Of a stretch of 30,426 nucleotides of DNA, positions 1-7,675 are shown in pieces. The position numbers were made by a program, and so were the translations under genes. Location of the stretch: NCBI GenBank assembly GCA_905205085.1, contig CAJLCG010000020.1, positions 1 to 30,426 of the forward strand, given 5' to 3'. The notes under the pieces are model-generated. The model was not told the DNA's origin, searched no databases, and worked only from the letters and a program-made list of their open reading frames with translations. How positions within the stretch are numbered: position 1 is the stretch's first letter; the number at the start of each line of letters is the position of its first letter. The stretch is from an uncultured Oscillospiraceae bacterium (GTDB lineage Bacteria > Bacillota > Clostridia > Oscillospirales > Oscillospiraceae).

Positions 1-969
1 GGACTGCGCTCCTTCCGCTACGGCTCGGTGGCCGACCATGTGCTGGAGCTGGAGTACTGCAACAACAAAGGTGAGATCCGCCGCCTCACCCGGGGGCAGG
101 ACGGATTTGACCTGTTCCTGGGTTCGGAGGGAATGTGCGGGGTCATTACCGGGGCCCGTCTGTCTACCGTGCCCCTGCTTCCCCACGTGTGGGGCCTGAT
201 CTTCTTCTTCGACGACGACGATACCGCCATAGACTTTGCCGCCCGGGCCGAGGTACTGGACTGCGTCAGCGTCCTGGAGTATATGGACAGGGCCTGTTTC
301 CGTCTGGCAGACGAATACCGGGATTCTCTCAGCGCCCTTTCCGGCCTTCCCTCCGCCCCGGACCATCACGCCGCCATCTATCTGGAGCTGGAGAGCGACC
401 AGGAGGAGGCCATCGAGCAGGCCGCCGAGGAGCTTCTCTGTGCGGCCGAGGAGCTGGGGGCCGATCCGGACAAAACCTGGAGTGCCTCGGGGGATGAGGT
501 GGAGCAGTTCCGCGGGCTGCACCACGCCATTACCGAGTGCGTCAACATGAAAATCGCCCAGTACCACGCGGAGGACTCCCGGGTGAAGCGGCTGGCCTAT
601 CCCATCCGTCTGACCGGAGAGGGACGAAAGGCCGCCCTGCAGTATTATCGCCACGCCCTTGCGGACAGCGGCCTGGATTATCTGATCTTCGGCCATCTGT
701 GCTGCCGTCAGGTCCTCACCCTGAACATTCTCTCCCGCAGCGCCCAGGACTATCTCCGCGGCAAAGATCTGTTCACCGCCTGGTGCGCCCAGGACAAAAA
801 GGAGGGCAGATACTCCATGCACCGCTGCGGCGTAGGCAAGCTGTACCGCAGTCTGTTCTGCAGCACCGCCCCCCTGGATGTTCTCAACAAGCGCATTAAG
901 AGCAAGCAGCGCTTTGATCCGGAAAACCGCTTTAACCCAGGCAATATGTTTACTCAAACCACCTTATGA
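1..969 (+). CDS. FAD-linked oxidase (GlcD/LDH-like), C-terminal part; 5' end outside window
   Basis: The reading frame is open from the first base, so the gene starts upstream and 322 residues are visible. The left edge lies inside the FAD-binding PCMH-type domain. A segment DLFLGSEGMCGVIT near residues 38-51 matches the conserved glycine-rich FAD-contact stretch of GlcD-type oxidases. The rest is the FAD-linked oxidase C-terminal domain, ending in the family signature of a DPENRFNPGNMF-like tail. Such enzymes oxidise 2-hydroxy acids or related alcohols, passing electrons to FAD and then to an acceptor protein or quinone; the substrate cannot be read from the fragment. The glpP gene begins only 40 bp downstream on the same strand, which points towards glycerol-3-phosphate-related metabolism rather than lactate, but this is inference. 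Bases 28-30 (GTG) are an internal codon, not the true start. Confidence 0.85.
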   Translation, partial: GLRSFRYGSVADHVLELEYCNNKGEIRRLTRGQDGFDLFLGSEGMCGVITGARLSTVPLLPHVWGLIFFFDDDDTAIDFAARAEVLDCVSVLEYMDRACFRLADEYRDSLSALSGLPSAPDHHAAIYLELESDQEEAIEQAAEELLCAAEELGADPDKTWSASGDEVEQFRGLHHAITECVNMKIAQYHAEDSRVKRLAYPIRLTGEGRKAALQYYRHALADSGLDYLIFGHLCCRQVLTLNILSRSAQDYLRGKDLFTAWCAQDKKEGRYSMHRCGVGKLYRSLFCSTAPLDVLNKRIKSKQRFDPENRFNPGNMFTQTTL

Positions 970-1009
970 CCCTCTATTACACCACCCCGTGCCACGGAAG
1001 GATGCTATC

Positions 1010-1573
1010 ATGAATCGAGATTCACTCCTCAGATGTTTTGAAGATAATCCCGTTATCCTGGGCATGACCAGTTGGGATGAGTTTCCTCTTGTAAAAGAAA
1101 ATGAGTCTGAAATCGTATTTACCCTCTTCGGCACTGTATCCAACATTTGTCAGATCGTACAGGATCTGAAGAAGGCCGGCAAAATCGTCTTTGTCAATGT
1201 GGATATGGTGGACGGACTGGCCAGCAAAAACAGTGTGGTGGACTTCATCAAGCAGAGCATGGCGGACGGAATCGTCAGTTCCAAGCCCCATCTTCTGCGC
1301 TATGCCCGAGAAAACGGTCTGTTCACCATCCACCGTTTCTTTATTCTGGACTCCACCTCCTGGCGGAGCATCGGCAAGCAGCTGGAGATCAGCAAAGCGG
1401 ACATCATCAACATTACCCCTGGATGGACCAAGGTGATCAGCTGGACGGCAGAGCTGTACGACACGCCTATCATCTCCTCCGGACTGGTCTGTGATAAGAC
1501 CACCGCCATCGACAACCTGAAGGCGGGGGCCATCTCCATCTGCACCACCAACCACGATGTGTGGAAGCTTTGA
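1010..1573 (+). CDS. glpP: Glycerol-3-phosphate-responsive antiterminator GlpP
   Basis: This encodes 187 residues, close to the usual 180-190 of GlpP. In Bacillus, GlpP binds glycerol-3-phosphate and the leader of glp mRNAs, letting polymerase read through an early terminator. Family hallmarks are visible along the barrel-like domain: VFTLFGTVSNI early on, NVDMVDGLA in the middle, HRFFILDS, and a C-terminal block with TPIISSGLV, AGAISICTTN and a final DVWKL. The ATG at 1010 is preceded by GGAAGG at 996-1001 with 8-nt spacing, and residues upstream of this Met do not resemble the family. It follows the FAD-linked oxidase gene by 40 bp and is probably co-transcribed with it. The terminator at 1670 closes the unit. 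Identification is firm; target transcripts lie outside the window. Confidence 0.92.
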   Translation: MNRDSLLRCFEDNPVILGMTSWDEFPLVKENESEIVFTLFGTVSNICQIVQDLKKAGKIVFVNVDMVDGLASKNSVVDFIKQSMADGIVSSKPHLLRYARENGLFTIHRFFILDSTSWRSIGKQLEISKADIINITPGWTKVISWTAELYDTPIISSGLVCDKTTAIDNLKAGAISICTTNHDVWKL

Positions 1574-1669
1574 CGGCGTATTTTCCCACCAAGCCCGCCG
1601 TGGAAGCCAACAGGTATTTTGTTTTCTAATCTACATCCTACGACCCTCCTTACGTTCTTCTCATACCGG

Positions 1670-1716
1670 CAAGCCCCCGACGCAGGTGTTTCTGTGTCGG
1701 GGGCTTGTCTTTTTTC
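1670..1716 (+). terminator. Rho-independent terminator after glpP
   Basis: A 16-bp stem (1670-1685 with 1692-1707, one G-U pair) encloses a 6-nt loop and is followed by a T-rich tract at 1708-1716. It lies about 100 bp after the glpP stop and points in the direction of that operon. Confidence 0.9.
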
Positions 1717-1720
1717 CATC

Positions 1721-1750
1721 TTATCCAAAGGCGCCCTTTTCTTTTATAAT
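1721..1750 (+). promoter_or_regulatory. Possible promoter of the sigma factor-ABC operon
   Basis: A perfect TATAAT occurs at 1745-1750, about 80 bp before the sigma factor start. The only -35 candidate at acceptable spacing (TTATCC, 18 bp upstream) is weak. If the operon is autoregulated by its own sigma factor, the real element may look different. Confidence 0.3.
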
Positions 1751-1832
1751 AGAGCATAATATTTTTGATTCCCCGCACATTCCACCTGCGTCATCCGTTA
1801 TATCCAATAGAAAGGGGGGGCGAGTCGTTCCC

Positions 1833-2291
1833 ATGGATCTGGAAGAACTCTACGATAAGCTGTACCGCTATTGCTATATGAAGACCCGCCACCCCCAGAC
1901 GGCGGAGGATTTGACCCAGGAGGCCTTTCTTCACTTTCTGCGCACCCGGGAGGTAAGCGAGATCAAAAAGCAGACGGCCTACCTCTACACCATCGCCCGC
2001 AATCTCTGCATCGATTTTTACCGCACCAAGCAGGTCTTGCCGCTGGAGCAGGCGGAGCAGGCCGCCGGAGACAGAGAAGAGGGAGACACCGTCCGCATTG
2101 CCCTGGAGCAGGCTCTGGAGCAGCTGCCGGAGGAGGACCGGGACCTCATCTTCCTGCGGTATACCAACGAGGTGTCGGCCGCCGAAACAGGGAAAATCCT
2201 GGGACTCTCCCGCTTTGCCGTCTACCGCCGGGAAAAGCAAATTTTAAAGAAGCTGCGAACCCAATTTGATTGGAGGGATTTTTATGGGTAA
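1833..2291 (+). CDS. RNA polymerase sigma-70 family factor (ECF-like)
   Basis: The product has 152 residues with the two DNA- and core-binding regions of a minimal sigma factor. Region 2 is at about residues 1-65 (tandem aromatic/acidic helices with DLTQEAFLHF and TAYLYTIARNLCIDFYR). Region 4 is at about 90-145 (LPEEDRDLIFLRY then a helix-turn-helix ending KILGLSRFAVYRREKQILK). It would direct polymerase to a small set of promoters, probably including its own operon. The ATG at 1833 is the first in-frame Met giving a family-like N-terminus; the G-rich tract at 1812-1818 is a rather distant ribosome binding site. The stop overlaps the next gene by 8 nt, so translation is coupled. No recognisable anti-sigma factor is present; the following membrane protein occupies that position. 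Confidence 0.85.
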   Translation: MDLEELYDKLYRYCYMKTRHPQTAEDLTQEAFLHFLRTREVSEIKKQTAYLYTIARNLCIDFYRTKQVLPLEQAEQAAGDREEGDTVRIALEQALEQLPEEDRDLIFLRYTNEVSAAETGKILGLSRFAVYRREKQILKKLRTQFDWRDFYG

Positions 2292-2988
2292 CCGGGAGTG
2301 GAAGCAGGCGTTTTCCCTCCTGTATCAGCCCCCCGCTCCCCAGAGGAAGGAAGCCTTTCTGGAGCGGCTGGAGCCGCCGGGGCTGTCCACCGGGGAATTT
2401 CTATTTTCTCAGCTCTTCTACCTTCGCCCCTGGAACTGGCTGCTGGCAGTGGCCATCTTTGCCGTCGGCCTGTTCCTTATGAAAAACCGGCTGCCCCAGC
2501 AGATCCGGCTGGTGTCCACCCTGCTACCCTTCGCGGCCCTTTCCACCGTGACCGAGCTCCATCGCTCCGCCCGCTGCCGGATGGAGGAGCTGGAGATGGC
2601 CTCCCGCTTCTCTCTGAAAACCCTGCTGCTGGCCCGGCTGACCCTGCTGGGGCTGGGGAATCTGCTGCTGCTGTGCGCCCTGTTCCCCCTGATGACGGGG
2701 TGGGGCCAGCTGCCCCTGGCAGAGACCGGGTTTTACCTCTTGTGCCCCTACTGCCTCACCTCTCTGCTCTGCCTGATGATCACCCGCCGGTTCCGGGGGA
2801 GCGAATCGGTGTATCTGTGCGCGGGGGCTGCGGCGGCGGTGAGCGTGCTGTGCTCCATGTGGCAGGAAAAGCCCCCGGTTCTCTTCCAGGGGGCGGGCTA
2901 TTTGTGGGTTACTCTGCTTCTGCTGGCCCTAATGATTTGGGAATATAGACGATATCTGTTTTGCGGGGAGGAATTGGTATGGAACTGA
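2284..2988 (+). CDS. Six-helix membrane protein between sigma factor and ABC transporter genes
   Basis: I do not recognise a named family for this 234-residue protein. It has a charged cytoplasmic-looking N-terminus of about 45 residues (GNREWKQAF, RKEAFLERLE), then about six hydrophobic segments near residues 51-66, 73-92, 112-135, 145-168, 178-195 and 205-222, with a positively charged loop around 94-108. The ATG at 2284 has a GGAGGGA ribosome site at 2270-2276 and overlaps the sigma factor stop; its own end overlaps the ATPase start by 10 nt. The tight coupling on both sides means it acts with both neighbours. It could be a membrane-bound regulator of the sigma factor or an extra transporter subunit. 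Both ideas are inference. Confidence 0.7.
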   Translation: MGNREWKQAFSLLYQPPAPQRKEAFLERLEPPGLSTGEFLFSQLFYLRPWNWLLAVAIFAVGLFLMKNRLPQQIRLVSTLLPFAALSTVTELHRSARCRMEELEMASRFSLKTLLLARLTLLGLGNLLLLCALFPLMTGWGQLPLAETGFYLLCPYCLTSLLCLMITRRFRGSESVYLCAGAAAAVSVLCSMWQEKPPVLFQGAGYLWVTLLLLALMIWEYRRYLFCGEELVWN

Positions 2989-3680
2989 ATATTGACCGGG
3001 TCACCAAGCAGTACGGCCCCAAAATTGCCGTGGACCGCATCAGCCTGACCTTAACGCCGGGGGTCACCGGCCTGCTGGGGGCCAACGGGGCGGGCAAGAC
3101 CACCCTGATGCGGATGCTGTGCGGCATTCTGCGCCCCACCAGCGGGTCCATCTCCCTGGACGGCCTGGACGTGTCCACGGAGGGCTACCGGGCGGTGCTG
3201 GGCTACCTGCCCCAGGATTTCGGCTACTATCCCAGCTTCTCCGCCCTGGATTTTCTCCTCTACCTGGGCGCTCTGAAGGGGATGGAGCGCAAGCAGGCCA
3301 AGGAGCGCAGCCTGGAGCTGCTGGAGGTGGTGGGACTGGGCGAGGTGGCCCGCAAGAAAATCCGGACCTTCTCCGGCGGCATGAAGCAGCGTCTGGGCAT
3401 CGCCCAGGCCCTGCTCAACCATCCCAAGCTCCTCATCCTGGACGAACCCACCGCCGGGCTGGACCCCAAGGAGCGAGTCCGCTTCCGCACCCTCATCGAG
3501 GAGCAGGGGAAGGAGAGCATCGTGCTTCTCTCCACCCACATCGTCTCCGACGTGGAGCACATCGCGGGCCGCATCCTGATGGTGAAGGACGGCCAGCTCA
3601 TCTACGACGGCAGCGCGGCCGACACGCCCCAGGACCTGGAGGGATTTTATCTCCAGCAGTTTGAAGGGGGAGGGATGTAA
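2979..3680 (+). CDS. ABC transporter ATP-binding protein
   Basis: This is the nucleotide-binding subunit (233 residues) of an ABC-2-type exporter formed with the two following permeases. All catalytic elements are present: Walker A GANGAGKTT at 34-42, Q-loop Gln79, signature FSGGMKQR at 131-138, Walker B LLILDE at 151-156 followed by PTAGLDP, and switch His187 in STH. It drives ATP-dependent transport at the cytoplasmic face of the membrane. The ATG at 2979 has GGGGAGGAA immediately upstream at 2965-2973 and lies inside the end of the preceding gene. It ends 2 nt before the next start. The order sigma factor, membrane protein, ATPase, two permeases resembles self-regulated efflux or bacteriocin-immunity-type operons in Clostridia; the substrate is unknown. 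Confidence 0.93.
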   Translation: MELNIDRVTKQYGPKIAVDRISLTLTPGVTGLLGANGAGKTTLMRMLCGILRPTSGSISLDGLDVSTEGYRAVLGYLPQDFGYYPSFSALDFLLYLGALKGMERKQAKERSLELLEVVGLGEVARKKIRTFSGGMKQRLGIAQALLNHPKLLILDEPTAGLDPKERVRFRTLIEEQGKESIVLLSTHIVSDVEHIAGRILMVKDGQLIYDGSAADTPQDLEGFYLQQFEGGGM

Positions 3681-3682
3681 GG

Positions 3683-4942
3683 ATGTTTGGCTCCCTCTAT
3701 CGCTACGAGCTGAAGAAAATCTTCCTGCGGCCCTACGTACCCGTTCTCCTGGTGCTGATCCTTGCGGTGACCCTTTTTCTCAACCTGAGCCCCCTCTGGG
3801 AGCCGGATGATGTGATCTACTTGGAAAACGGGGAGCTGGTCTTTGACACGGTGAGTCGCTATGAGGCCATCCAGTTGGAGCGCCGCTTTTCTCAGGAGGA
3901 TACGGGAACGCTGCTGGACAATCAGGCGTCTGACTCCGTCCGGGACATGAACCGCTACTACCAGAAGGTTGTAGACCCAAACGACCCGCCCACCTTCATT
4001 ATGCTCAACCACTTTCTTGTAACAGACAGCCAGATGAAGATGGGCATCAATCCCATCTATGAGGGACAGGACAATCTGGCCGACTTTGCCTATGAGACCA
4101 TGGGGGACTGGCAGGAAGAGGAATACCGGGCTCAGTCTCTCACCCAGGAGGAGATCGGGTACTGGAACCAGGAGCGCAGCGGGCTGGAGATCCCCTTCAC
4201 CCTGGCCTACGCCAAAGGGTACAGCGGCATCCTGTCCCTGGCCTACTGGCTCAACCTGATGACGGTGGCCTTTGTCTTTCTTAGCCTGTGCGGCAGCTTT
4301 TCCGACGACCACGTGTACAAGACCTGGCCTATGCTCACCAGCGCCCGGTACGGGCGGCGGCCCCTGGCTCTGGCCCGGCTGGCGGCAGGGACAAGTGTGG
4401 CCTGCGGCACGATCCTGCTGCTGTTTGTCCTCACCACTGCCATCCAGCTCTTTGTCCACGGGACGGACGGGTTTCACACCCCCATCCAGATCCTGTCGCT
4501 GACCGATCTGCGGCCGGGGCACGGGGACACCGGCCTGTGCGACAGCAGCCGCGTGATGGAAGCGGGGCCAGCGGTGCTGGTCACCGTGGGCATGAGCCTG
4601 CTGGTCAATCTGTGCTGCGCCGCCCTGGCTCTGTTCCTGTCCAAGCTGTTTCGCCGGGCGATACCCGCCCTGGCCCTGCCCCTGGGGTTGCTGCTGGTTT
4701 CCCTGCTGTTTGAGCCTTTCTTTTCCTTTTACGCCTACAACCGGCTTCTGGCTCAGATCTGGAGCTATCTGCCCATCCAGCGTCTGTCCAAAAACTTCCT
4801 TCTGGACCAGCGCCTGGTCTGGCTGGGAGACACCCCTGTAGACTGCATCCCGGTGAGCTTTCTCCTCTACGGGGTGCTGACCCTCCTGTTTTTGGCGGCC
4901 TGCCTGTGGCTCTGCCGGCGCCACGCAGTGGAGAAGGAATGA
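3683..4942 (+). CDS. ABC-2-type permease subunit 1
   Basis: The product has 419 residues with the layout of ABC-2-type permeases. A cytoplasmic start SLYRYELKKIFLRPYVP leads into one transmembrane helix at about 15-35. A long extracytoplasmic stretch of about 150 polar residues follows, then a cluster of five hydrophobic segments (about 192-210, 237-256, 293-320, 326-345, 385-408). The start ATG at 3683 lies 2 nt after the ATPase stop with GGGGGAGGGA upstream. It shares the N-terminal YELKK motif and overall plan with the next gene, so the two probably form a heterodimeric membrane channel with the ATPase. The sequence does not show what is exported. Confidence 0.85.
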   Translation: MFGSLYRYELKKIFLRPYVPVLLVLILAVTLFLNLSPLWEPDDVIYLENGELVFDTVSRYEAIQLERRFSQEDTGTLLDNQASDSVRDMNRYYQKVVDPNDPPTFIMLNHFLVTDSQMKMGINPIYEGQDNLADFAYETMGDWQEEEYRAQSLTQEEIGYWNQERSGLEIPFTLAYAKGYSGILSLAYWLNLMTVAFVFLSLCGSFSDDHVYKTWPMLTSARYGRRPLALARLAAGTSVACGTILLLFVLTTAIQLFVHGTDGFHTPIQILSLTDLRPGHGDTGLCDSSRVMEAGPAVLVTVGMSLLVNLCCAALALFLSKLFRRAIPALALPLGLLLVSLLFEPFFSFYAYNRLLAQIWSYLPIQRLSKNFLLDQRLVWLGDTPVDCIPVSFLLYGVLTLLFLAACLWLCRRHAVEKE

Positions 4943-4951
4943 GGTGGCAGG

Positions 4952-6136
4952 ATGAAGGGATTTAGAACCCTCTACGTCTTTGAGCTGAAAAAGGTCCTGG
5001 GGCAGCGGCTCTTTCTGGTTTCCGTGCTGCTGGGGGCGGCGCTGCTGTTCGGCTGGAGCCTGCTGACCTTCTACGGCACCGGCTACTACTACCGCTACGA
5101 TGCCCAGACCAACTCCGTGGAGCAGATCTCCCGGCCCTACTGTGAGGTGGAGGCCCTGCGCCGGGACTCCATGCGCGCCCTGTCCGGACGACTGCTGGAT
5201 GAGCCGCTGATGGAGGAGCTGATTGGACAATACCGCGACGATGCGTCCGGGACACGGATGTGGAATCTCAATCCCTACTCCCCCTTTCTCTATCTCAACA
5301 TCATGGAGGACCGCACCGACATCACTGCGGAGGGGTTTTATGTCAGCTATCTGCGCACCTTTAATCCCGTCCTCATTCCCCTGACCGCCCAGGAGAAGAT
5401 CTACTGGCAGGAGATGGCCAGCACTCTGGCCCCCCTGACTCTGGACTACGCCGGGGGATGGCAGGCCATGGCGCAAAACTGCGGCCTGCTGTGCCAAGTG
5501 ACGGTGCTGCTGACGGCGGTGTGCCTGTGCCGTCTCTTCTCCCAGGAGCACCGGACCCGGACCGACCAGCTGGTGCTGTCCAGTACCCGAGGCAAGACCG
5601 TGGCCTTCTGGGCCCGGTGGGCCGCGGGGAGCAGCTTTGGGGCCGGGCTGTCCCTGGTCTTTTCCGGGCTGTATGTGCTCCTATACTGTGTACTCTATGG
5701 GCCGGACGGGTTTTCCACCGCCCTCCAGCTCTGGAGCCGGGGGAGCAGCTGCCCTCTGCACCTGTCCATGGGCGGGTTTGTTCTAATCCTTCTGGCCCTG
5801 CTGGTTCTGGCCTGCATCCTGACCGCAGCCCTGGTCATGTTCCTCTCCGAACTTCTGCGAAATGCGGTTCCTGCCCTGGCGGTGCCCTTTCTTCTTTCCG
5901 GACTCTGCCTGCTGGACCTATTTTATGGGTGGGGCCGTGTAACCGAGCAGATTTCCGGCTACCTGCCCTTCTTCCGCATCAGCCTGGCCACCTTACAGGA
6001 CTTCTACCTGGTCACCCTGGGCCCGCTCCAGTTTAACGCCCTCCAGTTCAGCTTTCTGCTGTACGTACTGCTGGCCGTTTTGTGCGGAGCTCTGTGCTGG
6101 TTCTCCTATCGCCGCTATCAGGTAACCGGACGATAA
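4952..6136 (+). CDS. ABC-2-type permease subunit 2
   Basis: This 394-residue membrane protein is paralogous in plan to the preceding gene. Its N-terminus is RTLYVFELKKVLGQRL, followed by a first helix at about 18-38, a large outer loop of roughly 130 residues, then hydrophobic segments near 175-195, 225-245, 275-300, 308-330 and 360-385. The second half contains SQEHRTRTDQLVLSSTRGK, the cytoplasmic coupling region typical of ABC-2 permeases, where the sister protein has SDDHVYKTWPMLTSARYGR at the same place. It starts 9 nt after its neighbour with a GGTGGCAGG ribosome site. A strong terminator directly after the stop ends the operon. Confidence 0.85.
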   Translation: MKGFRTLYVFELKKVLGQRLFLVSVLLGAALLFGWSLLTFYGTGYYYRYDAQTNSVEQISRPYCEVEALRRDSMRALSGRLLDEPLMEELIGQYRDDASGTRMWNLNPYSPFLYLNIMEDRTDITAEGFYVSYLRTFNPVLIPLTAQEKIYWQEMASTLAPLTLDYAGGWQAMAQNCGLLCQVTVLLTAVCLCRLFSQEHRTRTDQLVLSSTRGKTVAFWARWAAGSSFGAGLSLVFSGLYVLLYCVLYGPDGFSTALQLWSRGSSCPLHLSMGGFVLILLALLVLACILTAALVMFLSELLRNAVPALAVPFLLSGLCLLDLFYGWGRVTEQISGYLPFFRISLATLQDFYLVTLGPLQFNALQFSFLLYVLLAVLCGALCWFSYRRYQVTGR

Positions 6137-6151
6137 CCCGGACCATATATT

Positions 6152-6198
6152 ACGCCCCGCAGTCTGCCGTCACCAGGCAAACTGCGGGGCGTTTTTTT
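6152..6198 (+). terminator. Rho-independent terminator after the ABC operon
   Basis: A perfect 12-bp stem pairs 6152-6163 with 6181-6192. It extends inwards through one mismatch into a TGCC/GGCA stem and is followed by seven T residues. It begins 16 bp after the permease stop and acts only on the plus strand. Confidence 0.93.
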
Positions 6199-6244
6199 CA
6201 TCATTCGGTTTTCCGTACCATGTCCGGCTGCGGACTGGCAGATC

Positions 6245-7582
6245 CTACGGCTCCTCTCGCTTTGTATCAAGATAGGTCATGGCCAGGGTGACCAGCAGCG
6301 TGATCCCCTCTGCAAAGGGAACTGCCAGCCAAACCCCGTTCAGGTCCCATACCCCGGGCAGAAGGGTTAAGAATAAAAGCAGCAGGGCAAAGGAGCGCAA
6401 AAACGTAATGACGCCGGACAAATGCCCTTTCCCGTAGGCCATAAACCGGATGGCGCAGAAGATACTGACTCCGGAAAACAGGAACCCCAGCCCATACCAA
6501 CGCATTCCGGATACGGCCAGCGTGTAGACGCTGCTCTGGGGCTGGGCAAAGAAGCTCACCCCCAGCGGGGCCAGGAAATAGGTCATCCCATACAGCACGA
6601 AGGGGGCAACGGAAAGGAAGCGCCGGGCGTAGGACTCCAAAATCCGGCAGACATCCCGCTGTCCGTTTCCATACGCATATCCCAGCGGCGGCGCGATGCC
6701 CATGGAGAACCCAAAATAGATGCCGATGACCAGAAATTGCAGATACATAATGATAGAGACCGCGGCAATGCCGTCCTCTCCGGCAAAGGCCATAGCCGTT
6801 CGGTTAAACACTACGGTGGTAATGGCGATAGCCAGCTGATTGACACATTCCGAAAGGCCGTTGACCATACAGCGCCCGGCAAGCGAAGGGGTCAGGCCCT
6901 CCACGGTGAGGCGAAAGATCTTTTTCCGCGCTGCAAAATAGAAGATCCCCATGCAGAAGGAGAGAAGCAGCCCCAGGATGGTTGCCGCGGCGGCTCCCTG
7001 GATGCCCATGTCCAGCCGGGCAACCAGCAGATAATCCAGCACAATGTTGCAGATTCCCCCGGCCAGCGCCGTCAAGAAGCTGTATGTAGGCGCTCCGTCC
7101 ACCCGAATAAAATAGGTGAACACTTCCTTCCCTACCACCAGAGGGGCGCCCATCAGCCACCAGATGGCATAGACCTGGCAGTCGGCCATGGTTGCCGGGG
7201 TGGCACCCAGTCCATCCAGCACAGCGTTCAGATTCCAGCCCACCAGCAGGGCCACCCCGCACCCCAGCAGAAGGGAGCAAAGGAGGCTGACCGAGAAGGC
7301 CCGGTTTGCCTCCTGCTCCCTTCTGGCTCCAATAAGCAGCGCGGCCACCGCGCTGCCTCCGGTGGCAAAGATCAGCGCGATGCCGTACAGCACATTGACA
7401 ATGGGATATACAATGTTGATGGCCGCGAGGGCGTTGGTTCCCACATAGGAGGAGACAAAAATGCCGTCCACAATGGTATATAACGTATTGAACAGGGAGG
7501 TCAGGTAGGTGGGAATGATAAATCGCAGCACCTTTCCAAATCGGACCTCACTTACAGAAGAAAATATTAAGGTTTTTTCCAC
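6245..7582 (-). CDS. MATE family multidrug/cation exporter
   Basis: The 445-residue product has about 12 transmembrane helices in two MATE half-domains. The N-half carries RFIIPTYLTSLFNTLYTIVDGIFV and the repeat-like SYVGTNALAAINIVYP. The second half starts near GRCMVNGLSECVNQLAIA. MATE proteins export drugs or metabolites using Na+ or H+ gradients. I chose GTG at 7582 because a GGAGGG site (7594-7589) sits 6 nt before it. ATG at 7603 overlaps the -10 element and cannot be translated from that promoter, and ATG at 7588 abuts the ribosome site. It is transcribed divergently from a MerR regulator and preceded by a MerR-type promoter, so it is probably induced by MerR when its ligand binds. The neighbouring acetyltransferase suggests an antibiotic-response module. 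Confidence 0.9.
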   Translation of the reverse strand: MEKTLIFSSVSEVRFGKVLRFIIPTYLTSLFNTLYTIVDGIFVSSYVGTNALAAINIVYPIVNVLYGIALIFATGGSAVAALLIGARREQEANRAFSVSLLCSLLLGCGVALLVGWNLNAVLDGLGATPATMADCQVYAIWWLMGAPLVVGKEVFTYFIRVDGAPTYSFLTALAGGICNIVLDYLLVARLDMGIQGAAAATILGLLLSFCMGIFYFAARKKIFRLTVEGLTPSLAGRCMVNGLSECVNQLAIAITTVVFNRTAMAFAGEDGIAAVSIIMYLQFLVIGIYFGFSMGIAPPLGYAYGNGQRDVCRILESYARRFLSVAPFVLYGMTYFLAPLGVSFFAQPQSSVYTLAVSGMRWYGLGFLFSGVSIFCAIRFMAYGKGHLSGVITFLRSFALLLLFLTLLPGVWDLNGVWLAVPFAEGITLLVTLAMTYLDTKREEP

Positions 7583-7601
7583 TCTCATCCCTCCGGGTAT
7601 C

Positions 7602-7632
7602 ATAGTAAACCTTCAAGCACCTTGAAGGTCAA
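7602..7632 (-). promoter_or_regulatory. MerR-type promoter and operator driving the MATE gene
   Basis: On the minus strand, -35 TTGACC (7632-7627) and -10 TACTAT (7607-7602) are separated by 19 bp instead of 17. The spacer holds a perfect dyad with 9-bp arms ACCTTCAAG/CTTGAAGGT around a 3-bp centre (7609-7629). An over-long spacer filled by a dyad is the hallmark of promoters that MerR-family activators untwist. The merR gene starts 44 bp away on the other strand. Confidence 0.88.
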
Positions 7633-7675
7633 GAGGATATATGATACGATAACACCCACTGGGACAGGTGATGTT

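Noticed and set aside
878-1009. N-terminal extension of glpP
   Set aside because: The frame is open upstream, but the residues overlap the oxidase gene and lie outside the GlpP family; the ribosome site supports ATG 1010.
3647-5551. Minus-strand frame of 634 codons
   Set aside because: It lies entirely opposite the two permease genes. It is rich in Gln, His and Gly as expected from the antisense of Leu/Ala/Pro-rich GC-rich coding sequence, and has no recognisable domain.
6422-7483. Plus-strand frame of 353 codons
   Set aside because: Antisense shadow of the MATE gene; hydrophilic, without any recognisable family.
7583-7603. ATG 7603 or ATG 7588 as start of the MATE gene
   Set aside because: 7603 overlaps the -10 element, and 7588 directly abuts the ribosome site; GTG 7582 has correct spacing.
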